DNA of 7,602 nt from the NCBI GenBank assembly GCA_902463905.1, contig CABQHF010000099.1:1-7602 (forward strand), given 5' to 3'. The notes below the pieces were generated by a model. It was not told the origin of the DNA, ran no database searches, and worked only from the letters and a program-made list of their open reading frames with translations. Origin of the DNA: an uncultured Faecalibacterium sp. GTDB taxonomy: Bacteria; Bacillota; Clostridia; Oscillospirales; Ruminococcaceae. The translations under genes and the position numbers were made by a program. This document shows, piece after piece, positions 1 through 5,189 of the stretch (position 1 is the stretch's first letter; each line of letters starts with the position of its first letter).

Positions 1-776
1 AGAAGGCTGCCCACATCGTGGGTCTGCTGCCCGCCAACAACCTGACCGGCCCCGCGATCTTTGAGTTCGAGCAGCCCACCGCTGCTCTGGCTGCCGGTGC
101 AGAGCCTGCCAAGGCTGCCGCCGCTGTGGTGGATAAGGACAGCGCCGTGGAACTGTACGCAGGCTTCGGCAAGTCGGTCTACACCGCGTTCGCTACCGTC
201 GGCGGCAACGCCGTGGGCGTTGTGGCCACCGGCAAGAACCTGTGCCACAACTGCGTGGCCAAGATCGCCCGCTTTGTGCGCCTGTGCGACGCTTTCAGCG
301 TGCCGGTGATCACCGTTGTGGACACCGAGGGCTTTGTGCCCAGCGTGAGCGATGACATCGCCGGCGGCATCCGCGAGGCTGCCCGTCTGGCTGCCACCTA
401 CGCCGACGCCACCACTGCCAAGGTCACCGTGCTGGCCGGAAAGGCTGTGGGCCCTGTCTACACCGCACTGGCTGCTGCTGATCTGCGCATCGCCGTCAAC
501 GGCTGTGTGGTCAGCGCTCTGGAGCCCAGCGCAGCGGTCAGCGTTCTGTACAAGGACGAGATCGACGCTTCCGACAACATCATTGCCGCCACCAAGGCCA
601 AGGCTGCTGCCTACACCGCTGAGGTGTGCAGTGCTGCCAATGCTGTGGCCTGCGGTGCTGCCGATATGGTCTGCGATGCCGCCAATGTGCGCGCCAGCGT
701 AGTCGCTGCACTGGAGCTGCTGAGCACCAAGCGTGCTGCCCGCCTGCCCAAGAAGCACGGCAACATGGCTCTGTAA
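1..776 (+). CDS. Acyl-CoA carboxyltransferase subunit (12S/MmdA-type), C-terminal part, 5' truncated by the window
   Basis: The reading frame is open from the left edge (first full codon at base 3) to TAA at 774-776, giving 257 visible residues. This is about half of a normal 500-aa family member, so the N-terminal, CoA-binding half lies outside the window. The visible part has the features of the C-terminal crotonase-like domain: a KIARFVRLCDAF segment, then VPVITVVDTEGFVPS, GGIREAARL and ADATTAKVTVL, and the family's typical ending KKHGNMAL. In this family the subunit transfers a carboxyl group between biotin and an acyl-CoA (acetyl-, propionyl- or similar) in the cytoplasm. The next two genes encode a biotin carrier and a 5S/OadA-type carboxyltransferase, so it probably forms one half-reaction of that complex. 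The normally glycine-rich RKAYGGAY-type segment reads GKAVGPVY here, which is unusual. The acyl-CoA substrate cannot be read from the sequence. It could also be the alpha subunit of a decarboxylase. Confidence 0.85.
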   Translation, partial: KAAHIVGLLPANNLTGPAIFEFEQPTAALAAGAEPAKAAAAVVDKDSAVELYAGFGKSVYTAFATVGGNAVGVVATGKNLCHNCVAKIARFVRLCDAFSVPVITVVDTEGFVPSVSDDIAGGIREAARLAATYADATTAKVTVLAGKAVGPVYTALAAADLRIAVNGCVVSALEPSAAVSVLYKDEIDASDNIIAATKAKAAAYTAEVCSAANAVACGAADMVCDAANVRASVVAALELLSTKRAARLPKKHGNMAL

Positions 777-811
777 GCATCTGAACGTTTTATCTGATAC
801 GATTTTGATTT

Positions 812-817
812 GGAGGA
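812..817 (+). promoter_or_regulatory. Ribosome-binding site of the biotin carrier gene
   Basis: GGAGGA lies 7 bases before the ATG at 825. It decides the start: an in-frame TTG at 810 would put the ribosome-binding site inside the gene, so the ATG is preferred. Confidence 0.85.
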
Positions 818-824
818 TCCTTCC

Positions 825-1205
825 ATGAAGTACTACAATATTACCGTCAATGGTGTTGCTTACAGCGTTTCCGTGGAGGAGACCGCTGCAGGTGCTGCTC
901 CTGTTGCTGCTGCCGCTCCGGCTGCCCCCGCTGCTCCCAAGGCAGCTCCCGCACCCGCTGCTGCTCCCAAGGCTGCCGCCGGTGCCGCAGGCGCTGTTTC
1001 CGTCAAGGCTCCCATGCCCGGCAACATTCTGGATGTCAAGGTCAGCGCAGGCGCTTCCGTCAAGGCTGGCGATGTGCTGGTGATCCTTGAGGCCATGAAG
1101 ATGGAGAACGAGATCCTGGCTCCGCAGGACGGCACCGTTGCATCCGTCAACGTCAACAAGGGCGACACCGTCAACTCCGGTGACGTTCTGGTTTCCATGA
1201 ACTAA
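825..1205 (+). CDS. Biotin carrier protein (1.3S/OadA-C-terminal type biotinyl domain protein)
   Basis: This 126-aa cytoplasmic protein carries biotin between the two carboxyltransferases encoded on either side. Residues 1-20 are a short N-terminal strand region (MKYYNITVNG). Residues about 22-57 are a flexible Ala/Pro/Lys linker that contains AAPKA twice (residues 36-40 and 46-50), encoded by a 14-base direct repeat at 930-943 and 960-973. Residues about 58-126 form the biotinyl domain, with APMPGNILDV, the biotinylation motif EAMKMENE (biotin on Lys92) and the closing half GTVASVNVNKGDTVNSGDVLV. Length and layout match the 1.3S subunit of transcarboxylase and stand-alone MmdC-type carriers. 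It follows the upstream gene by 48 bases and precedes the 5S-type gene by 16 bases, so the three are probably one transcript. A biotin protein ligase, not in the window, would be needed. The identity as a biotin carrier is firm; which complex it serves is inferred from its neighbours. Confidence 0.95.
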   Translation: MKYYNITVNGVAYSVSVEETAAGAAPVAAAAPAAPAAPKAAPAPAAAPKAAAGAAGAVSVKAPMPGNILDVKVSAGASVKAGDVLVILEAMKMENEILAPQDGTVASVNVNKGDTVNSGDVLVSMN

Positions 1206-1213
1206 GGGAGAGG
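1206..1213 (+). promoter_or_regulatory. Ribosome-binding site of the 5S/OadA-type gene
   Basis: GGGAGAGG starts directly after the stop codon of the biotin carrier gene and ends 8 bases before the ATG at 1222. It rules out the in-frame GTG at 1213, which overlaps the site itself. Confidence 0.8.
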
Positions 1214-1221
1214 TGACAACC

Positions 1222-2625
1222 ATGGCGAAAAAGCCGATCAAAGTGACCGAAGTGGTCCTGCGTGATGCGCACCAGTCCCTGCTGGCTACCCGCATGACCA
1301 TGGATGAGATGCGTCCCATCCTGCCCGAAATGGATAAGATCAATTACTTCTCTGTGGAGTGCTGGGGCGGCGCGACCTTCGACAGCTGCATCCGCTTCCT
1401 GGATGAGGATCCCTGGGAGCGCCTGCGCATCCTGCGCAAGGAGCTGCCTCACCAGAAGCTGCAGATGCTGTTCCGCGGCCAGAATATGCTGGGCTACCGT
1501 CCCTACGCAGATGACGCTGTGGAGTACTTCGTGCAGAAGTCTGTTGCAAACGGCATTGATGTGATCCGTATCTTCGACGCACTGAACGACCCCCGCAACC
1601 TGCAGACTGCCATCAAGGCAGCCAACAAGGAAGGCGCTCATGTGCAGGGCTGCATCAGCTACACCCTGAGCCCCGTGCACAACAACGAGTACTTTGCAGC
1701 CTACGCCAAGACCCTGGAGGAGATGGGTGCAAACTCCATCTGCATCAAGGATATGGCTGGCCTGCTCACTCCCTATACCTGCTACGACCTGGTCAAGAAG
1801 CTGAAGGAGACTGTCAGCATCCCTGTTGACATCCACAGCCACTACACCGCCGGTCTGGCATCCATGTCCATCCTCAAGGGCATTGAGGCAGGTGCCGACA
1901 TCGTCGATACCGCTATGAGCCCCCTGAGCCTGGGTACCAGCCACATGCCCACCGAGAGTCTGGTCGCTGCCCTGCAGGGTACCGATTACGACACCGGTCT
2001 GGATCTGAAGCAGCTGAATGTCGTCCGCGCTTACTTTGCAAAGCTGCGTGAGAAGTACATTGCCAACGGCCAGATCAGCCCCAAGAGCCTGGGCGTTGAC
2101 GCCAACACCCTGCTGTATCAGGTGCCGGGCGGTATGTTCTCCAACATGCTCAAGCAGCTGAAGGATGCCGGCAAGGAAGATAAGCTGGATGAAGTGCTGG
2201 CCGAGATCCCCCGCGTCCGTGAGGATGCAGGTTATCCGCCGCTGGTCACTCCCACCAGCCAGATTGTCGGCACCCAGGCCGTGTTCAACGTCATCCTGGG
2301 CGAGCGCTACAAGATGGTCACCAAGGAGTTCAAGGGCCTGGTCCACGGCGACTACGGCAAGACTCCCGCTCCCATCAAGCCCGAGTTCACCAAGAAGATC
2401 CTGGGCGACGAGCAGCCCATCACCTGCCGCTTTGCCGACACGCTGGCTCCTGAGATGGACAAGCTGAAGGCTGAGGCCGCCAAGTGGGCAACCCAGGAAG
2501 AGGACGTGCTGACCTACGCCATGTTCCCGCAGGTGGCACCCAAGTTCTTCGACAAGCGCAATGCCAAGAAGCAGGGCGTGGATGCCGACCATGTGGACTA
2601 CACCAATCAGTCCCACCCCGTCTGA
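1222..2625 (+). CDS. Pyruvate/oxaloacetate carboxyltransferase subunit (transcarboxylase 5S / OadA type, no biotin domain)
   Basis: The 467-aa protein is a DRE-TIM-like metal-dependent carboxyltransferase that moves CO2 between oxaloacetate/pyruvate and carboxybiotin. The barrel (about residues 8-280) begins with VVLRDAHQS. Family knowledge predicts metal ligands Asp15, His205 and His207 (IHSHYTAG) and a carbamylated lysine at Lys176 (IKDMAGLL). Other hallmarks are SVECWGGATFDSCIRFL (residues 44-60), RGQNMLGYR and FDALNDPRN. The C-terminal conserved domain follows, with VPGGMFSNM (301-309), LVTPTSQIVGTQAVFNV (341-357) and EDVLTYAMFPQVAPKFF (427-443). The protein stops shortly after this, with no AMKM biotinyl domain, as in the 5S subunit of transcarboxylase; classic fused OadA proteins are nearly 600 aa. 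The carrier is the separate gene just upstream, and the gene is followed by a terminator. Alternatives are the alpha subunit of oxaloacetate decarboxylase or subunit B of a split pyruvate carboxylase. The upstream acyl-CoA carboxyltransferase favours a transcarboxylase-like complex. Confidence 0.93.
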   Translation: MAKKPIKVTEVVLRDAHQSLLATRMTMDEMRPILPEMDKINYFSVECWGGATFDSCIRFLDEDPWERLRILRKELPHQKLQMLFRGQNMLGYRPYADDAVEYFVQKSVANGIDVIRIFDALNDPRNLQTAIKAANKEGAHVQGCISYTLSPVHNNEYFAAYAKTLEEMGANSICIKDMAGLLTPYTCYDLVKKLKETVSIPVDIHSHYTAGLASMSILKGIEAGADIVDTAMSPLSLGTSHMPTESLVAALQGTDYDTGLDLKQLNVVRAYFAKLREKYIANGQISPKSLGVDANTLLYQVPGGMFSNMLKQLKDAGKEDKLDEVLAEIPRVREDAGYPPLVTPTSQIVGTQAVFNVILGERYKMVTKEFKGLVHGDYGKTPAPIKPEFTKKILGDEQPITCRFADTLAPEMDKLKAEAAKWATQEEDVLTYAMFPQVAPKFFDKRNAKKQGVDADHVDYTNQSHPV

Positions 2626-2651
2626 TCGTTCTGATCCGATATGATTTGTGG

Positions 2652-2681
2652 GCCTCCCGTGTAACAGCGGGAGGCTTTTTT
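2652..2681 (+). terminator. Intrinsic terminator of the carboxyltransferase operon
   Basis: A perfect 8-bp stem, GCCTCCCG (2652-2659) with CGGGAGGC (2668-2675), encloses an 8-base loop and is followed by six T's (2676-2681). It lies 26 bases after the stop codon of the 5S-type gene and ends that operon. Confidence 0.93.
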
Positions 2682-2728
2682 GTTCTGTGCACACCCGTTT
2701 TGCGGCACGGATGCAGCCCGAAAGCAAC

Positions 2729-2744
2729 AAAAACGACCGTTTTT
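2729..2744. repeat. Short inverted repeat upstream of the promoter
   Basis: AAAAACG (2729-2735) and CGTTTTT (2738-2744) are perfect inverted arms separated by two bases. The repeat lies 23 bases before the -35 box of the HTH gene. It could be an operator or an AT-rich upstream element; nothing in the sequence decides this, and chance is possible. Confidence 0.4.
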
Positions 2745-2767
2745 CCCAGAAATCTGCTGTAATTGCA

Positions 2768-2796
2768 TTGACTTGCAGCACCTTTCCTTTTATAAT
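2768..2796 (+). promoter_or_regulatory. Sigma-A/sigma-70 type promoter of the HTH gene
   Basis: TTGACT (2768-2773, 5 of 6 consensus bases) and a perfect TATAAT (2791-2796) are separated by exactly 17 bases. Transcription would start near 2803, giving a leader of about 40 bases before the ATG at 2845. This is the best-matching promoter seen in the window. Confidence 0.88.
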
Positions 2797-2844
2797 TAAC
2801 AATCATATCAGGAGTTATTCTGGAGCAAAGAGAGGGTTACTGCA

Positions 2845-3186
2845 ATGAGGCGTATCACCGAAGAGCAACTTGCCGATCTGCGAGAAGTGGATTATCGGAA
2901 CATGCTTGGCGTTACCCGTGAGGAATTCGGCCAGATGCTGCAGGCGTTGGAAGAAGCCTACCGCAGGGAGCACAAGCGCAAACCGCGTTTCACCAAGATC
3001 ACCATGGCGGACAAACTGATCCTCACGCTGACCTACCGCTTCCAGTACCGCAGCATGGACAGCATTGCAAAGGAATACGAAGTTTCGCTGGACACCATTT
3101 CCGATAACATTCACTGGGTGGAGCAGACCCTGCTGAACGCGGATTTGCTGGAAACCAGCGTTACCTGCGTGTACAAAACCAATTAA
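2845..3186 (+). CDS. Stand-alone transposase-type helix-turn-helix protein (IS5-like N-terminal domain only)
   Basis: The 113-aa product resembles only the N-terminal part of IS5-superfamily transposases (the HTH_Tnp_4-like domain). The visible pattern is NMLGVTREEFGQMLQALEEA (residues 19-38), a basic stretch around HKRKPRF (43-49), KITMADKLILTLTYRFQYRS (51-70) and then the helix-turn-helix SIAKEYEVSLDTISDNIHWVEQTL (about 73-96). In complete transposases a DDE catalytic domain of about 150-200 residues follows. Here the frame ends at TAA (3184-3186) and a terminator follows within a dozen bases. The start ATG at 2845 has AGAGGG (2831-2836) 8 bases upstream. The gene has its own strong promoter and its base composition resembles its neighbours. 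A DNA-binding role is likely but its target is unknown. It may be the first frame of a two-frame transposase whose second frame has been lost, or a domain kept by the host as a small regulator. Confidence 0.75.
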   Translation: MRRITEEQLADLREVDYRNMLGVTREEFGQMLQALEEAYRREHKRKPRFTKITMADKLILTLTYRFQYRSMDSIAKEYEVSLDTISDNIHWVEQTLLNADLLETSVTCVYKTN

Positions 3187-3197
3187 AATGATCCGGC

Positions 3198-3241
3198 AGC
3201 TCCGGCGCGATTTTTATTTTCAGGATCGCGCCGGGGCTTTT
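3198..3241 (+). terminator. Intrinsic terminator after the HTH gene
   Basis: A long GC-rich stem forms between 3198-3210 and 3226-3238. Its core CCGGCGCGA (3202-3210) pairs perfectly with TCGCGCCGG (3226-3234), and it is extended outward with one T-G wobble. The T-rich tail is TTTT, G, TTT (3238-3245). It isolates the HTH gene from the yicC operon. Confidence 0.88.
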
Positions 3242-3298
3242 GTTTCGCACCTGCGCGCAATGCCGTATTCCGGCCCGGAAAGAGCCTGATCCTGCACC

Positions 3299-3327
3299 TT
3301 GAATTTTTCAGAAAAGAATAGTAAAAT
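3299..3327 (+). promoter_or_regulatory. Predicted promoter of the yicC-remA-gmk-priA-def operon
   Basis: TTGAAT (3299-3304, 4 of 6 consensus bases) and TAAAAT (3322-3327, 5 of 6) are spaced by 17 bases. The predicted start is near 3334, which gives a leader of about 85 bases. It is the only good candidate between the upstream terminator and yicC. Confidence 0.65.
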
Positions 3328-3333
3328 GATGCT

Positions 3334-3379
3334 ATATGTATCGTAACATGGGCTTGTATACCCAAAGGCGGATACATAT
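3334..3379. repeat. Perfect 9-bp inverted repeat at the start of the yicC leader
   Basis: ATATGTATC (3334-3342) is the exact reverse complement of GATACATAT (3371-3379). The 28-base interval contains a second short inverted repeat, TGGG (3349-3352) and CCCA (3361-3364). The left arm begins at the predicted transcription start, so it may be an operator or a 5'-end hairpin in the mRNA. Confidence 0.7.
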
Positions 3380-3418
3380 GCCGGAAACTGTACGCAAACA
3401 CACAAAAAAGGAGAACGT

Positions 3419-4297
3419 ATGATTTTAAGCATGACCGGTTTCGGCAGGGGAACCGCAGTGCGCAACGGCCGTGAGATCACGGTGGAACTGCGCAGCGTAA
3501 ACTCCCGCTATTTTGAGTATTCCTCGCGCATTCCGCGCACCTGCAGCTATCTGGACAGCCGCCTGAAAAAACAGCTGAACGAGCGCATCACCCGCGGCAA
3601 GGTGGAGCTGAGCATGACCATCCAGAACGTGGATGCCGCCGACACGGTGGTCACCGTGAACATGGAGCTGGCCCGCAGCTATCAGCAGGCCATGCGGGAT
3701 CTTTCGGAGCAGCTGGGGGTCAAGAATGACATTTCTGCCGCTGTCCTGACCCGCTTCCCGGATGTGCTGGCCACCCGCCACGCCGATGTGGACGAAGAGC
3801 AGCTGTGGGAAGATGTGTCTGCCGTCACGGCCCAGGCACTGGACCGTTTTGTGGAGATGCGTGCTGCCGAGGGTGCCAAGATGAAGGCCGATGTGGAAAA
3901 CCGCCTGAACTTCCTGGAGGAATGCGTCGGCAAGGTGGAGACCCTGAGCGCAGGCCGGGTGGAGGCCTATACCAACCGCCTGTACGAAAAGCTCAAGGTC
4001 ATTCTGGAGGACCGCGACATTGACGATGCCCGCGTGCTGACCGAGGCCGCCATCTTTGGCGATAAGACTGCCGTGGATGAAGAGACTGTCCGCCTGCGCA
4101 GCCACATCTCGCAGTACCGCGGGATCCTGCAGCTGAACGAGCCGGTGGGCCGCAAGCTGGACTTCCTGACGCAGGAGCTGAACCGCGAAACGAATACCAT
4201 CGGTTCCAAGTGTCAGGATCTGGACATCACCCGCATCGTGGTGGATATGAAGGCGGAGATCGAGAAGATCCGCGAGCAGATCCAGAATCTGGAGTGA
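3419..4297 (+). CDS. yicC: YicC/YloC family endoribonuclease
   Basis: The 292-aa protein matches the YicC family over its full usual length. It opens with the family signature MTGFGRG (residues 5-11), then VELRSVNSRYFE (22-33) and RIPR (37-40), which belong to the YicC-like N-terminal domain. It ends with the highly conserved DUF1732-type C-terminus: NRETNTIGSKCQDLD (255-269) and IEKIREQIQNLE (281-292). E. coli YicC and B. subtilis YloC have been reported as endoribonucleases involved in RNA turnover; that activity is carried over here from family knowledge. The start ATG at 3419 has AAGGAG (3408-3413) 5 bases upstream. It is the first gene of a housekeeping operon and is followed by remA after 25 bases, the same order as in Bacillus and many clostridia. 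Its expression may depend on the inverted repeat in the leader. Family assignment is secure; the biological target RNA is unknown. Confidence 0.95.
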   Translation: MILSMTGFGRGTAVRNGREITVELRSVNSRYFEYSSRIPRTCSYLDSRLKKQLNERITRGKVELSMTIQNVDAADTVVTVNMELARSYQQAMRDLSEQLGVKNDISAAVLTRFPDVLATRHADVDEEQLWEDVSAVTAQALDRFVEMRAAEGAKMKADVENRLNFLEECVGKVETLSAGRVEAYTNRLYEKLKVILEDRDIDDARVLTEAAIFGDKTAVDEETVRLRSHISQYRGILQLNEPVGRKLDFLTQELNRETNTIGSKCQDLDITRIVVDMKAEIEKIREQIQNLE

Positions 4298-4322
4298 TCC
4301 AGACGTTTTTCGGAGGAATGCA

Positions 4323-4604
4323 ATGAAGCTGATCAACATCGGGTTTGGCAACATGGTCAGCGCGGGCCGGGTCGTGGCAGTGGTCAGCCCGGATTCTGCG
4401 CCGGTCAAGCGTCTTGTCAAGGAAGCGCGGGAGCGCGGCATGCTGATCGACGCTTCCTATGGGCGCAGCACCCGTGCCGTGCTCATCATGGATTCCGATC
4501 ATGTGGTGCTCTCGGCCCTTCAGCCGGAAACGGTGGCAAACCGTGCGGCCGGGCAGGAGAGCAAGGGAACAACAGAGGAGGAACAGACCCATGGAGAAGG
4601 ATAA
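4323..4604 (+). CDS. remA: RemA/DUF370 family DNA-binding regulator
   Basis: The 93-aa protein matches B. subtilis RemA closely in residues 1-73: KLINIGFGNMVSAGR, VSPDSAPVKRL, EARERGMLIDASYGR, MDSDHVVLSALQPETVA. RemA forms ring-like oligomers that bind DNA and activate biofilm matrix and osmoprotection genes in Bacillus; its role outside Bacillus is less clear. The arginines implicated in DNA binding in B. subtilis, recalled as Arg18, Arg50 and Arg51, correspond to Arg16, Arg48 and Ser49 here, so one of the pair is replaced. The tail after residue 75 is polar, Glu-rich and not conserved. GGAGGA (4312-4317) lies 5 bases before the ATG. The end overlaps the start of gmk by 14 bases in a different frame, and the gmk ribosome-binding site lies inside this gene, suggesting coupled translation. 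Family identity is very secure; the regulated genes are unknown. Confidence 0.95.
   Translation: MKLINIGFGNMVSAGRVVAVVSPDSAPVKRLVKEARERGMLIDASYGRSTRAVLIMDSDHVVLSALQPETVANRAAGQESKGTTEEEQTHGEG
4576..4581 (+). promoter_or_regulatory. Ribosome-binding site of gmk, inside remA
   Basis: AGGAGG lies 9 bases before the gmk ATG at 4591 and within the last codons of remA. It supports the ATG at 4591 over the upstream in-frame ATG at 4459, which would add 44 residues unlike any guanylate kinase. Confidence 0.85.
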
Positions 4605-5163
4605 ATTTCTGTTTGTTGTGTCCGGTGCCGCCGGCACCGGCAAGGACAGCGTGGTCAAGGCACTGCGCGAAGCCCATCCGGAGATTGAAAAAACCGTGTC
4701 TGCCACCACCCGCAGCCCCCGCCCCGGGGAGCAGGAAGGTGTGGATTACTACTACCGCACTCAGGAGCAGTTCCGTCAGCTGATCGACACCGATCAGGTG
4801 GTGGAATACAACTTCTACAACGGCAACTACTACGGCACCCTGCGCGAGGAAGTGGACAAGCGTCTGGAAGCCGGCAAACTGGTGGTTCTGGTCATCGACG
4901 TGCACGGCGCTGCCAACATCCGCCGGATGTTCCCGGGTGCTACCACGGTGTTCCTGCTGCCGCCGTCGGTGGAAGAACTGGAACACCGCCTGCGTGGCCG
5001 CGGAACCGAGACCGAAGAAAGCATCCGCGAGCGTCTGGCCACGGCCCAGAGCGAGCTGGCCGAGCAGGATAAGTTCACCCTCAAGCTGGTCAACAACGAG
5101 GTAGCATCCTGCGCAGAAGAGCTGTATCAGGTCATCTGCCGCCGCGCCGGGATCGCACAGTAA
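4591..5163 (+). CDS. gmk: Guanylate kinase
   Basis: The 190-aa enzyme would phosphorylate GMP to GDP with ATP, a step in making GTP and dGTP in the cytoplasm. Motifs in order are the P-loop GAAGTGKDS (residues 12-20); the GMP-binding segment SATTRSPRPGEQEGVDYYY (37-55) with Arg41 and Arg44; EYNFYNGNYYGT (72-83) with the guanine-contacting Glu72; IDVHGA (102-107); FLLPPS (121-126); and the lid LRGRGTETEESIRERL (134-149). Length is normal for bacterial enzymes. Two features are unusual: the P-loop reads GAAG where most family members have GPSG, with Asp19 after the P-loop lysine, and the usual IDVQGA is IDVHGA. The catalytic lysine Lys18 and the GMP-site arginines remain, so it is probably active. 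The gene overlaps remA by 14 bases and is followed by priA after 26 bases. The assignment rests on both motifs and the standard gene order. Confidence 0.93.
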   Translation: MEKDKFLFVVSGAAGTGKDSVVKALREAHPEIEKTVSATTRSPRPGEQEGVDYYYRTQEQFRQLIDTDQVVEYNFYNGNYYGTLREEVDKRLEAGKLVVLVIDVHGAANIRRMFPGATTVFLLPPSVEELEHRLRGRGTETEESIRERLATAQSELAEQDKFTLKLVNNEVASCAEELYQVICRRAGIAQ

Positions 5164-5173
5164 ATCAAACCGC

Positions 5174-5180
5174 AAAGGAG
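5174..5180 (+). promoter_or_regulatory. Ribosome-binding site of priA
   Basis: AAAGGAG ends 9 bases before the ATG at 5190 and only 3 bases before an in-frame GTG at 5184. The spacing favours the ATG. Confidence 0.8.
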
Positions 5181-5189
5181 CCCGTGCCC

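Noticed and set aside
18..20. GTG as start codon of the first carboxyltransferase gene
   Set aside because: The frame is open to the left edge and the upstream codons (KAAHIV) continue smoothly into the conserved LLPANN region. The gene is a fragment cut by the window, not a short protein.
927..1000. Ala/Pro-codon repeat in the biotin carrier gene as a tandem repeat element
   Set aside because: The repeated GCTGCTCCCAAGGC encodes the flexible AAPKA linker common to biotin carriers, so it is explained by the protein.
1171..2802. Minus-strand open frame of 543 codons opposite the 5S-type gene
   Set aside because: It is the mirror of a well-supported gene in high-GC DNA with few stop codons on the opposite strand. 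The product is rich in His, Gln, Gly and Leu, with no recognisable motif, and it runs through the terminator at 2652-2681.
3354..3380. A second promoter closer to yicC (TTGTAT with a CATATG-like -10)
   Set aside because: The spacing is short and the -10 match is poor compared with the 17-base spaced pair at 3299-3327.
3183..3480. Minus-strand open frames of 72 and 86 codons in the region before yicC
   Set aside because: They overlap the terminator and the yicC promoter, have no clear ribosome-binding site and no recognisable product.
3425..4441. Minus-strand open frame of 338 codons opposite yicC and remA
   Set aside because: It lies opposite two clearly conserved genes, has no recognisable domain and shows the skewed composition of an antisense shadow.
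4459..4590. Longer gmk starting at ATG 4459
   Set aside because: The extra 44 residues come from remA read in another frame, and the ribosome-binding site is placed for the ATG at 4591.
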